From assembly GCA_010015745.1 (NCBI GenBank), contig ML978190.1, forward strand, positions 77,022-141,021: a stretch of DNA of 64,000 bases. Direction: 5' to 3'. Position numbers and translations under genes: made by a program. Every line of letters begins with the position of its first letter. Position 1 is the first letter of the stretch. The notes beneath the pieces are model-generated. The model was not told where the DNA came from. It worked only from the letters and a program-made list of their open reading frames with translations, and made no database searches. Below, in pieces: positions 33,101-42,873 of the stretch. Source of the stretch: Setomelanomma holmii. Taxonomy: Eukaryota > Ascomycota > Dothideomycetes > Pleosporales > Phaeosphaeriaceae.

Positions 33101-33350
33101 AGTTGGTAACAAAGAGCGACCGGAAAGAGAGCTCCCAAGCAGGCAATTCACAGTTCTCAGCTCCTTCAGCCAATCAGAGGCAAGCTACGAGCAGTAATTC
33201 CGACTCAAAACACCCCTGTAACGTAGCTACTGCTACGAGCAGTATATTGATCCCAAATTGTCACCACAGTAAGTAACTCACTCCGGTGTGGGCAGTAGTG
33301 GGGCTGACCGAACCAACCAGTAGCAGTACTACGTCTCGTTGGAAACGCTG
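30141..33350 (+). mobile_element. hAT-superfamily DNA transposon, full-length, inserted in Argonaute
   Basis: The element is 3,210 bp long. Its ends are perfect 29 bp inverted repeats (30141-30169 and 33322-33350) beginning CAGCGTTTCC, which fits the CAGNG hAT consensus. It is flanked by an 8 bp target-site duplication, the size expected for hAT. It carries a plus-strand transposase pseudogene. The preserved ends and near-identical duplication suggest a fairly recent insertion. Confidence 0.92.
30453..33276 (+). pseudogene. hAT transposase with multiple stops
   Basis: The frame starts at ATG 30453. A BED-type zinc-finger segment (WLCKACHVAREYSDAK, CGTCHIVDHMIKSY) is near 30780-30880. Then come hAT core pieces: SVSVDVWTSSNHLSFLGVVA near 31210, IRCAGHIINLVVKATIYG near 31800, and NALTNEDWDDTAEIVDFLEA near 32230. 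The C-terminal dimerisation block PSTSCDCERAFSKARRTI is near 32940-33000. The frame is interrupted by several stops, for example TAG near 32083 in a Trp position, TAA near 32137, TAG near 32317 and TAG at 32875-32877, plus frameshifts around 31380-31550. Several stops fit G-to-A or C-to-T changes. No transposition activity is expected from this copy. Confidence 0.88.
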
Positions 33351-33358
33351 CTGTAACA
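33351..33358. repeat. Right target-site duplication of the hAT element
   Basis: ctgtaaca, pairing with 30133-30140. Confidence 0.85.
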
Positions 33359-34724
33359 GCTTCAAGCATTTGGCCGACCGTGAGTTTGGACTGCAGACCG
33401 TTCGTGTCACAGACGAAAAGATCGACGCACAGACAGATCTCAGTCAGTATCTCGGCAACGTTGTGATGAAGGTCATCATCAAGTGCGAGGGCATCAATCA
33501 CTCGGCTGGAGAACCTGTCAAGAGTTTCAAGACCTCGCTGCAAGCCCAACTGAAAGACACCAAGATCCTAGGGGCCGACGTAACCCATCCATCTACGACA
33601 TCCATCGATGGCTGTCCATCTATCGCTGCTATTGTTGGCTCGGTCGACGAGCATGGTGGGACGTTCCTGGGTTCCATGCGCCCACATAACCAAGAGAAAG
33701 GGACCCGAGAGGTAGGATCTGTGAAACCAATTGTCGATTTGGAACGTGCTAATTGCGACAGATCATTCAACAAATGCAATCCATGGTTGAAGAGCGCCTC
33801 TCCGCGTACTACAGCTATCCCATCAGATCCAGATTTGGCCCTATGAAGCAACGATCTTCGCTCCCCAAGCGAATCATCTTCTATCGCGATGGTGTTTCTG
33901 AAGGTCAATTCGCCGAGGTTGTGCAACAAGAGATCCCGGCTATTGGAGCAGCTTTCGAAAACGTCAAGAAGCGCACGAAAGCGAAGGGTGGGCTCTAGAT
34001 CACGACCATCGTCGTAACAGAGCGATATCACACTCGTTTCTACCCGATCAATCCCGCAGATATGGAGGGCAAAGACAAGAACTGCAAACCAGGTACCTTA
34101 GTTCACACTACAGTGACGTCGCCTTACTTCAAGGAGTTCTTCCTTCAGTCTCACGCCGGCTTGGTTGGTACAGCAAAACCTGCACATTACTTCGTGGTTC
34201 AAAATGACGTGAACCGGAAGGTGTCCGATTTGGCAACGTTGATAAACATCATCCACTGCTGCGCAAAGACGTCGATTGGCTGACTACTCCAGACGCATCA
34301 GCTGTTGTACACCTACGTTCGCGCCACCTGCGGCATCTCATACGCTCCACCAGCCTACTACGCCGACAGTCTCTGCGAATGTGGATGCATCTATCTCCAA
34401 GACCTCCTCACCGGTATTGGGAATATTCATCAAGACCTCAACAAGAAGAAGGAGGAGTGGGAGGAGCACCGCAAGAACATCCGAGATGCCATCTTCAAGC
34501 CTGCGAAAGAACAACAGAAAAGCGCCACGGGTAAATGGCCGCGTAAGACCAAAGAAGAGGAGGTCATGGAGTTGGTGCACAAGAATGAGGTTTTGAAGCT
34601 TTGTCAGAGAGAGGCGTTGGCTCAAGCGGAGGTTGTGTGGAAGAAACACATCGTCAACAAACCGGGAGAAAAGCGCAAGAACCCTTGGAAGCCGGCTCTC
34701 GACAAGAGCATGTTCTGGATGTGA

Positions 34725-35301
34725 GCGAAAATGCTCCCGTGCTTTGTGGTCTTGCCACACTTGGCTGGGACTTTCCTTTGTTCTCTCGCGATTTGTTACT
34801 GTTGAGCTGTCTCATTTCCGTTTTGCTGTCGCTGCTTACACCTCTCGTTCTGTTGCTTCGATGCCCGTGTTTCGATTACTATTGTCCTGCTCGTTTACTG
34901 CCTAGCATATTCAGTTTCTCTTACTGGTAGTCACTTATTTCCATCAATCTTATTGTTCTGAACACTTTATTCATCGCTCCATCTAGGTCCTTTTTTGTGA
35001 TCGCTAACCCAGAGTGCCTGGCCAGAAGAGTGCCAAGAATTATGACACCCCAATTTGGTAAACCTTCGATGACACGAGAGTCAACAGGATGCCGTATCCG
35101 GAGATGTCCGCAGTCTTGAGCTGAGCACAAGTTCTTCAGCCTTCCACATGTCATGAGCTTCCCAAATCACAATACCGCCCTCGGACGCATCCCTACTCTT
35201 GGAACTGTCCAACTCAAAGCCAGAGAGATCCTCGAGCTCGTTCAAAAACACAGCCGAATCCAATTCGCCAAGCCGATCGCGATGCAGTTTGCGATAGGGC
35301 A
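34725..35301. other. Intergenic; contains a shifted-frame continuation of the next gene
   Basis: On the minus strand, 35305-35081 reads as a 73-codon protein-like frame (LMPYRKLHRDRLGELDSAVF and on) that would continue the cysteine-rich gene upstream if one base were added at the C-run 35320-35323. The rest is a T-rich stretch downstream of the Argonaute pseudogene. Confidence 0.45.
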
Positions 35302-35980
35302 TCAAGAATTTATACCCGTCCCCTCATGAGCCGAAGTACAAGCTGCGTCCTGACATTCTCCCTTTGCATATCTCTGACACTCCATGCGCTTGCAGGCGGT
35401 GGGCTTGCACCGTATAAAGCAGTTTTCGCAAGGCTCGTCCGTGTCGCACTTCCAGCCGCGGGCGTAGCACTTTGCGCAGGCCGAGGTTTTCGGGGTATGG
35501 TTGGCTTGGGTTTCTTGATGGTTGGAGAGTCGAGGCTGCTATGTAAGGTTAGTTTAACTGTCAAAGACCAGTATTGAGCTTTGGGGCGGTCACTGACGAT
35601 GTGGTGCATACGCGACGCTTTTGCGGATGTGCAATTGCAGCGCAACCAGGAATGAATGCCGCAGTGTCGCGGCTCGCCATCTCGCTGCTCTCTGTATGCA
35701 ACGCTCGTGCGATTTCCAAATTTCTCTCGCCCCATGCCTTCGCGAGCTCGCTGTGAAGGTAATGGTTCTCAATATCTTTCGCCAAGCTCTCGTTTTGTAG
35801 CTGCACAACTCTCTCGTCCATCTCTTTCAGCTTCTCTTTGGCATATTCGACGACTTTCTCGGCTTTCTCCATACCGCCTGCGTGTTCTTCGTCGTCGCGC
35901 TGCCCTCGCTGAATACCTCGGTCGAAGGCTTCCATGATATCGTCGAGTTCGGGATGGTTTGAGGAGTCTTTGGGGCTCAT
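35302..35980 (-). CDS. Coiled-coil protein with C-terminal cysteine-rich (zinc-finger-like) region
   Basis: Two exons, 35980-35612 and 35538-35302, give 201 residues. The 73 bp intron 35611-35539 (GTATGC to CATAG, with AACTAAC branch) preserves frame between HPQKRR and QPRLSNHQE. Residues 35-90 form a charged helix (EKAEKVVEYAKEKLKEMDER). The second exon has ten cysteines in a compact array: CAKCYARGWKC, CENCFIRCKPTAC, KRMECQRYAKGEC, then AAC-x3-H. This resembles a metal-binding domain but does not match the exact spacing of a Zn2Cys6 or CCCH finger. The family was not recognised. The frame stops at TGA 35304-35302, but a coding-looking frame continues one base out of register (see findings), so the annotated C-terminus may be artificial. 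Confidence 0.65.
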
Positions 35981-36426
35981 GATGTTGGCGAGACTGAGCC
36001 AAGTGAGCAGCCGAGGTCAATCAAAGCTGTATTAAATGAGTGGGTTCAAGAAGAAGACTGGCGTTTGGCGGGGAACAATTATGGCTGGTCGGGAAATTTT
36101 GCGTGACTACACGTACTCCTAGCTTTCACCCATAGTGACAGCATCACGGGAATTTTCCAGGCTCGCGCCTTCCAATCTTGGACAGGGTGTAAGGAAGCTA
36201 ACTTATAAGCACTATCGCGTACCTCGTGGTGTTATTGAAGTTTCCCCAACTTGAGTATCCGCAAACTCCACACCACACTTGCGAATTTTCGAGCCACTCA
36301 ACCGCCACACCGAGCAGACGCCCCGACAGCGGCGAAGTAAGTACTCACCGGGGAATCTCACAACTCTTAACTAATTTTTTATATAGCAAAGCATACCCCA
36401 CTTCTCGGCTCACTCAGAGCAACATC
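35981..36426 (+). promoter_or_regulatory. Promoter and spliced 5' UTR of the small coiled-coil gene
   Basis: An apparent 5' UTR intron runs 36337-36387 (GTAAGT, branch CTTAACTAA, acceptor TATATAG). The two divergent genes at 35980 (minus) and 36427 (plus) share this region. Confidence 0.55.
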
Positions 36427-36798
36427 ATGTCCAACTTCCAGGACCCACGCAATGCAGAAATCGCCGAACTCAAGGCCCACATTGCCCGCGTCACTGCCGA
36501 GAAAGAGGCCATCAAGTCCAAGTACATCGTCCTCGTCAACAGCATGTTCAACATGCGTACCAAGGTCGACAAAGCCAACACGAGCATGAAGCATTGGTCC
36601 AAGATGCTCGGCAAGATGCACAAGAAGAAGGTCGCGGGTCAGGTCAAGGAGGTTGAAGCCATGCAGGCAGAGCTGGATCAGGCATCAGCGACTTTTGAAA
36701 AGGATGCAGCTGAGGCGGGGAAGGCTGTCAAGGACACGAGGGAGAATTTCGATGATAAGGTGTTGGAGTGCGAGATGAGCGGTATGAGGCTCAAGTAG
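36427..36798 (+). CDS. Small coiled-coil protein of unknown function
   Basis: A single coding exon of 123 residues. The start at 36427 follows the 5' UTR intron and begins MSNFQDPRNAEIAELKAHIA. The entire product is predicted helical and charged (heptad-like: AEIAELKAHIARVTAEKEAI, then EVEAMQAELDQASATFEKDA). A central basic stretch (KMLGKMHKKKVAGQVKE) may bind nucleic acid or acidic partners. No signal peptide, membrane segment or known domain. The open frame extends upstream to 36226, but that part crosses the UTR intron. Divergent from the cysteine-rich gene. Confidence 0.6.
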   Translation: MSNFQDPRNAEIAELKAHIARVTAEKEAIKSKYIVLVNSMFNMRTKVDKANTSMKHWSKMLGKMHKKKVAGQVKEVEAMQAELDQASATFEKDAAEAGKAVKDTRENFDDKVLECEMSGMRLK

Positions 36799-38766
36799 GG
36801 GTGATCGGGGTGGTGGAGCCACGTAAGAAGGCAAGATTGGGTGCGATGGTTTGATCTGGGTGTATGCATGTAGCAAGTCCCGAATACATTGGAATGCTAT
36901 GTTGGTGGGCGGATTTTGTGGCTACATAGAAGTTGATGTCCACCATAGCACAGCCAACAATTAATTCCTACTCCAAGCCGACATCATACTTTGACACAGG
37001 TCGCCAGCGCTGCGCGCAAATCTTCTCAAGCACCTCATGTCTTACTTCTTCCTCAATCGCCATCCTTTGGACAGTGCATCAATGAAAAAGAAGAGGGCAG
37101 AGAAGGCCGGGAAATTGGAGGAATCTAAAAGAGAAAAAGGATGAAGGGTAAGAGGGGTAAGAGTGGGGAGAATATGGTGAGAATGTGGTGAGAAAGGTAG
37201 GAAAGGGCCAGAAGGGGTTTGTCCATGGCCGTTGCACGCCTCTCACATCTGCTTCAAATCCTTGCTGACCACCAGGATCGCGTAACATTTGAAGAAGACG
37301 CAAAGAAACGCACGCAGGCCACGCCTCCGGTACAGGCGCCCATTGTGTGCGTCCAGCCTTCGTCAATCACCGGAATGACGAAACACAAGGATAGAGGCTA
37401 GACCACAAGCATCAGGCATCAAACTGCCAGCCTATGCTGACCACTAGGATAGCATAGCACGAGGCGAGACTGGTCAACTCGAGCAAACGCATAGCGGTAG
37501 GCGGGGAGCATCGCCAGCAAGCCGGCTAGGGTGACGATACTCGAGCGGTGGGCGGGGTGTATCGCCAGCTAGCCGAGTAGATGACGATACTCGAAAGGTA
37601 GGTGTGAGGGCGGTTCAATGGAGAGGGTAGGAGAGGTCGATATAAGGCGGAGGTTGTGGAAGGCGAGGCTAAGATGGAGTTGAAAGAGAGACAAGCGTTA
37701 GGGCAAGGTGTGAGACTTGAGAAGTGAGAGAGTAAGTGAGAGGACGTTGCGATACTGTTACGCGCTAGCAAGGTTATCCCTACGCTCTCTCAGTCTACAC
37801 ATATATATAGCTTGCCTCATTCATAGCTATACAATCAACTCAGTACTTCATTCTACTTCTATATCACACACGTGAGAGATACTTATAAGAGTAGTGCGTA
37901 CGCTAGCGAGCTGAGACATCGCTGCCGACGACGGCACGGGCGCAGTACTTGAGGTGAAAGCAGTGGTGTCGTGCTCTTGTGCCGAGCAGCATGACGCCAA
38001 TGCAAACAAAGATGCATCGGAACATAATCACGTGCGCCACATGAGAACCACTCACCGCGCTCCACGAGATCATTCGTCTACAGCCACCTCCAAAGTTTGA
38101 ACCCTCTCCGCGCCGTTGCTCAAACCACATACAGAGTTCCGATCCGACAGCCTCTCACCAGAACGCACCAAAACGTTGAAATCGTGTCGAGCATTACATA
38201 GGCTGACATCTTGCCGATAGCTTGACAAGTAAGCTACGGCCTCTTCTTCTATATTGATCGAGTACTGACTTGTACAGCCAGTAAAGCTACGTTTATTCGA
38301 TCTCCATCGTTCACAACAAGTGATAGTCATGGCCAAGACCATCGATAGACCCACCTTGGAGGAGCTCATGACCGAGAGTGCGAAGTACAAGAGGTTATGC
38401 GACAATCTGAACGCTGAGATAGTGAGGGCATGACGCGAGACCGAGATCAAGAGGCAAGAGTGCAAGACCTTAGAGAAGCAGCGTGAGGCCATGAAGAAGG
38501 AAATAGACGAGCCGAAAAAAGGAGAAGACTGCGCTGATCTAAGATCTCTTCGCCGTCAGCCAGGACGACTCCAGTAACGACGAAGATTGACAGCCGGACC
38601 TAGACCGATCGGTCGTTTGAAATCAATGGGTTTGCAACATGTATTCGTCAAGGTAGCGGAGTGGAGAGCCACAGCAAAAGACTTGGACATCATGTAGTCG
38701 AATGAGATGAAGCTATGCCATCATACTATTTCTTGTCTAAGTGCTGTGGCTATCATTCTTCTTGGA
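36799..38766. other. Gene-poor region with minisatellite and decayed coiled-coil ORF
   Basis: Between the small coiled-coil gene and the glycosyltransferase. It holds partially repeated sequence (a tgctgaccac-aggat motif at about 37262 and 37436), a tandem repeat at 37495-37595, and a coiled-coil-like frame from ATG 38329 (MAKTIDRPTLEELMTESAKY) that meets TGA at about 38431 and then continues in the same frame (RETEIKRQECKTLEKQREAM), consistent with a dead short gene. Confidence 0.45.
37495..37595. repeat. Short tandem repeat, about 56 bp unit
   Basis: The unit (gcggtaggcggggagcatcg, then ccagcaagccggctagggtgacgatactcga region) recurs as gcggtgggcggggtgtatcg and so on, followed by a third partial unit starting aaaggtagg. 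About two copies with substitutions. Confidence 0.7.
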
Positions 38767-39990
38767 CTACTGAGCAAGCAGTCTGCCCTTCATCGTTGGT
38801 TCATATATCGGGACCCGCATTGGTTCTGGTGCAGCTTCTTGCCTGCAGTGTATCTCTGCCCAGCGCAACCAGCCCGCATACGTACGCTCCCCACAGTCAC
38901 TTCCCTCGTTCTTTCTCCAGAGCATTCCTAGGGTATCGGCGCCGAATAGCTTAGCAGAAAATCCATGCCCAAGCTTCAGTGCCCAACTCTTTCCAACAAC
39001 ATTTTCAACAATCGTTGCCGCGAGGGTTTGGTCGGGACTTTCTTCCTCCCCAAGTAAGGGCAATCGTTGCTTCAGCCGCTCAAACTGCCGCTGACCGCTC
39101 CAGTTCGTCATCTGCTCGGCAAGGAAGGCGCCATTCATCATACTGTACAGCCAGCAGTGCTCACGGACGTATTTCGGGCCGTCCCATCCGTCTTTCTCGT
39201 CAAGCCATCGCTGCGCGGAACCCATGCACTGGATCTGAACCGCGTAGTCTGTCATGACTTCATCATTGATGACCATTTTCCCGTGACTCTCATCATCCAC
39301 CTCCACCTCCTGCGGTACATGCATCAACGGTATATGGTTCACGAGTGGGTGCTTGTGCGCGTCGGTCGTGTTCGTCTTATTCTCCCATACTTTGAGAAGA
39401 ATGTGGTGTGCGCGGCGCACGAGCGGATTATTGGGGCCGCAGATCAATGCAAAATTAACAATCGATATGCCGTCCGGAGGGTCACCCATTGTAAAGCCGG
39501 CGAAGTCATACTTGGAGGTAGAGTTGGCGATGTGTGTGGTCCAGAGCCAGTCCAAGTCGCCAAATTGTAGAATGCCGACATCAAGGTAGATACCGCCATA
39601 CTTGAGTAACAGAGGATAACGGATGAGATCAGAAGTGTGTTGTGCCGCATACGTTCCATTCAGAGTACCTTTGGTGAAGGCTTCGGGCACCACATCTTGC
39701 GAAGTGGTATCGATGAAGTTGGACACATTAAGAGTAGAGCCCGGGACAGTGTCTAGAACGTAAATCGTCCAGCCTAAAGGGGCGAAGCGCCGGTACCAAT
39801 TGAGCACGTTGCGAAGCAGGTATGGTGGAAGTGTCCCGATGCCGGTATTCCAGAACGCGAATATGGACTTGGAGCCGATCGATGGTGGACCCGGACAAGC
39901 AATCTGCGCAGGTAGCGCGTCCGATGTAGATATGGGCGGGCGGACTTCGTAAGGCACGGGTGTGGTGCCGGGGATGGCTGGGTAGTCCAT
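38767..39990 (-). CDS. Glycosyltransferase, capsular-polysaccharide-synthesis/Gly_transf_sug type
   Basis: A single exon of 407 residues. Recognisable features are KSIFAFWNTGIGTLPPYLLR near residue 40-60, NWYRRFAPLGWTIYVLDTV, then the donor-site region QHTSDLIRYPLLLKYGGIYL followed by DVGI (about residues 115-140). This SD-x-x-RY-x-LL-x-x-GG-x-YLDVG pattern is the core of the Caps_synth and Och1-like families, in which the aspartates bind the metal and nucleotide sugar. No signal peptide or transmembrane helix is evident, so it may be cytosolic or membrane-associated. Donor and acceptor are unknown. Confidence 0.75.
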   Translation of the reverse strand: MDYPAIPGTTPVPYEVRPPISTSDALPAQIACPGPPSIGSKSIFAFWNTGIGTLPPYLLRNVLNWYRRFAPLGWTIYVLDTVPGSTLNVSNFIDTTSQDVVPEAFTKGTLNGTYAAQHTSDLIRYPLLLKYGGIYLDVGILQFGDLDWLWTTHIANSTSKYDFAGFTMGDPPDGISIVNFALICGPNNPLVRRAHHILLKVWENKTNTTDAHKHPLVNHIPLMHVPQEVEVDDESHGKMVINDEVMTDYAVQIQCMGSAQRWLDEKDGWDGPKYVREHCWLYSMMNGAFLAEQMTNWSGQRQFERLKQRLPLLGEEESPDQTLAATIVENVVGKSWALKLGHGFSAKLFGADTLGMLWRKNEGSDCGERTYAGWLRWAEIHCRQEAAPEPMRVPIYEPTMKGRLLAQ

Positions 39991-40863
39991 GCTGTGGTCA
40001 ATCCTTGCTCGACGCTTTACGATCCGTGAAGTGCATAAGCGGACACGAATATACGGAGGACAAATCTACATCGTAAAGTGGTCGCGATATTCGAGACTTT
40101 TTATATGGCGCAACAACACAACAACACGTAGGTCATGGCGCAGAGATGGCGGTGCAGAGGGGCATCATCTCGACTCATCCTCGCTTAAATTACCCAAACT
40201 GGCAGTCGTGGACAACGATCTTCGCTCGCACTGCTTGATACGTAATACTGATAAGCCTCCATAGCAGCGACATTAGTCGGCAGAGTTTTGACTCTGTTCG
40301 AGCTATTTGGCTCCGAAGTCCGAAGGACAATTGGAAGCTAGAAGGACTTAGCGGATACTTCTTGAGCCTCCTTCCGGTAAAGAAAAGACGTTGAATTTTC
40401 GCGATGGCTACAATGAGCCACATAATGTTGGTTTGCCACCATCTCACCAATCATCAGCAAACACCCGCTCATTCAGCATATGAGCGCCTGTCATGCCTTC
40501 ATCTGGAGGCTATCGGCCTAGTCCAACATATGACCAACAAGGTTGACATCGTTTTGGTGCAAACTGCTCAGAGAATGCTGCGTATGTGGAAGAAAGCTTT
40601 TTTCTCTCAACCCGTGCATTCGCCAAGTTCTGTACTGCCTCCGTAGCACTACATCTTCGCATAATCATATGCCGGATCGGGCTCCGATGTGTGATGAGTA
40701 GCGGGAGCGGAGATGGGGGTGGGATGGAATAACGCGGGGCCTCTAGACTTCACTAACACATTTTTTGAAACTCACCAACCCATCGTACAGACTTCACTAG
40801 CAGCCCGAGTCCGCATTGTCAAATGATGATTCCGGCTTGCAGATACTATGATCACTCCCAGTC
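39991..40863. other. Intergenic, nothing recognised
   Basis: Upstream flank of the glycosyltransferase and 3' flank of the dehydrogenase pseudogene. Only short frames. Confidence 0.45.
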
Positions 40864-41893
40864 CTAGAATGATGACTTCCATGTGTTCAAACCCGTCCCT
40901 TGGATCATCTGCGCATCCTGGTTCTCGTCAGTGTGTTGTGATTGAGAAAAGAAAATCTCGCAGTGATAGACATACCATGACTTCAACCGGCACCTCTACG
41001 TTCGTCATGGCTCCCCTAACCATCTCCGCAAACTCCCCATACCAAAATTTGCCGGCCTTGCCTTTCTGCATCTCATCGACGACGGCCTTCGCAAATTCCC
41101 CTGCATCCATTCTAGGCATACCGTCGCCACCTTTCGCCCTCTTTACAATCGTCTTTTCAACCGACTTGTAGAGTGATTCTCCAGGTAACTGGAGGTCATC
41201 GAAGTACGTTTGACCAGATGTCTTGACGCCGCCTGTCACGACTGTGAGGACTGCGACGCCCCAACGGAGAAAGTTCGAGGCGAAGAGTATCGGCTACAAG
41301 TTCTATCGCGCGCTTCGATGAGGCATACAGGCCTTGGGAAATATTAGTAGTCCGGATGGCGAATGCCGAAGGAGAAAGTACCCATCCATGGTGTATTGAC
41401 ATATCCAGAGATCGATGTTACGAAGGAGATGTTTCCTTTTGCCTGCATATCGTGCAATATCAGCTCCATGCCTGGCCATATCGTTGGGCTTTGGGAATGA
41501 AGAAGTAATTGAATATACCTCGATGAGTAACGGCGCAAATGCCTGAGTTATCGCAAGTGGTGCGAAGTAATTCGTTTCAAACAATTCCCTTACTTCATCT
41601 ACCTCCACATCCAGAACAGGCATGAAGTGATTTCTTCCCGCATTATTCACCAAGTAGTCCAACTTGCCTTCCGTCGCCTTCCTCACAGTCTCTAGGGCAT
41701 TCTTGATATCGGTTGGTTTCTTCACGTCCAGCACAATGGGCGTGATGTGGTCTAGATCTTTAATCCAGGTCATCTTTAAGATGTCGCGAGCTGCGGCGAA
41801 GACATAGTATCCGCGCTTTCGGAATTCGAGTCGGAGTGCGCTGCCAATGCCGTTGTCGCTGCAGCCGGTGATTAGTACGGTTTTGAGAGACAC
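40864..41893 (-). pseudogene. Short-chain dehydrogenase/reductase (AYR1-like), frameshifted and lacking ATG
   Basis: Four exons (41893-41519, 41442-41382, 41332-40976, 40917-40864) recover an SDR of about 281 residues. Motifs: the Rossmann glycine pattern TGCSDNGIGSAL near residues 9-20, LDYLVNNAG near 80, FVTSISGYVNTPW, and the catalytic YASSK across intron 2. Exon 3 is 357 bp, one base too long: a CCCC run at 41259-41262 shifts the frame between LELSPLG and the continuation VLTVVTGGVKTSGQTYF. The expected start is GTG (CACCGTGTCTCTC), with no ATG in frame nearby. Intact relatives are NADPH-dependent 1-acyl-DHAP reductase-like or other lipid/ketone SDRs. Either a sequencing error plus a missed first exon, or genuine decay; two defects make decay the better bet. 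Confidence 0.75.
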
Positions 41894-42873
41894 GGTGGGC
41901 AGAGGTGTTGGAGGTCTGAGGCGGGCAGGGTGTTTTATTGAGAACTATTGGAAGCCAAAATCGAGAATTTCCGAGAGCCGGAAGTAAGTGTGAGGCACAG
42001 CAAGGCGTACTGCGGGTGTGCGGCACAGATGTAAACTAGGAAGGTGCCGTGGCGCGCGCTAACTGCTTGTAGCAACATCTTAGTCCACAACCCAGAAACA
42101 GAAGTGGGCGAATGAGTTGTCGAGAATACCTAGGCGTTCGACTCCGTCTGCTGAGCGAGTGCCATGCCGAGGGGCGCAGCGATGCTGAGGACCGTCATCT
42201 CGATTTCTCGCTTAAAATTCCCGAGTTAGCATTCGCTGACCACGACCCTCGATAACATTGGTTTGGTTCTCTGGCGAACCCCGACAGCAGCAACAACAAC
42301 CATGACTCCCTTCCATTCATTGACCTGGCGTTGAAAGATTGCTATGCGGGGAACATCTTTTTTGTTACCTTCCTCCGCACCACTCTACCCGGTGGAACAG
42401 GTACCATACGCTGCTTACCTTCGTCCATCTATCAGCTCTCACCTCGAGCCTTCATACCAGCTCCAGCTGCACAAGATCTTTCTATCGTGTCTAGAGCAAC
42501 ATAAATTGAATGCCAGACTCGGGTTAGGTAGTGCCTGCTGCCAACGGGAGAACCGTGTCGAGGCGAGGTCGAACTACAATGCTGCCTTGGTTAGACACTG
42601 TGTACCCAATCATTCTCATTGTCCGATTCGAGTCGTTGTCCCATTTGAGACCTGTTCAGATCATGTGCAGTAACAACTTGCACGTGAGTGTGGTCGTTTG
42701 CACCTGCGTCACAAACTCGACCCACCTTGATTTGCAATTCGTGACCTGCTACTTGTCCACTTGCACATCGAAGCACGCCAATTGCAAGATCATTTTCAAG
42801 TCAGTCCTCCTAAACGCACCCTCTGGCCTCCGTTTGGTCGAGCGACTTCTTCCTCGAGATAGCCAGTAGAAAG
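41894..42873. other. Intergenic, nothing recognised
   Basis: Nearly 1 kb with short frames only. No motif, repeat or RNA gene was recognised. Confidence 0.45.

Larger units (their letters stand above)
28920..34724 (+). pseudogene. Argonaute (PIWI) pseudogene split by a hAT transposon
   Basis: The 5' part (to 30132) includes an acidic Ser/Thr-rich leader (SGDDDGPNVQAAHVEAGQD near 29300), an N-domain (TTNFYKVEVDDQHKLYEYDV, then KLAKLFDRFTEHV at 29539-29675) and a MID-like piece (EGKKTVVMLRLP near 30090). The 3' part (33359-34724) continues FKHLADREFGLQTV, then the PIWI domain: QYLGNVVMKV, catalytic Asp in LGADVTHPSTTS, RDGVSEGQF with the second Asp, RYHTRFYPIN, and THQLLYTYVRATCG followed by PPAYYAD. 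It ends with a C-terminal extension finishing KSMFWM. An intron at 33712-33762 is recognisable. PAZ is missing: only about 260 bp lie between the N and MID segments. Frameshifts and a TAG (likely CAG) before ITTIVV near 34000 also break it. Intact homologs are the slicer of RNA silencing. Confidence 0.85.

Noticed and set aside
35310..35735. Frame reading KPTIPRKPRPAQSATPAAGS over exon 2 of the cysteine-rich gene
   Set aside because: The alternative frame gives a regular cysteine array and fits the intron phase, so this frame is a shadow.
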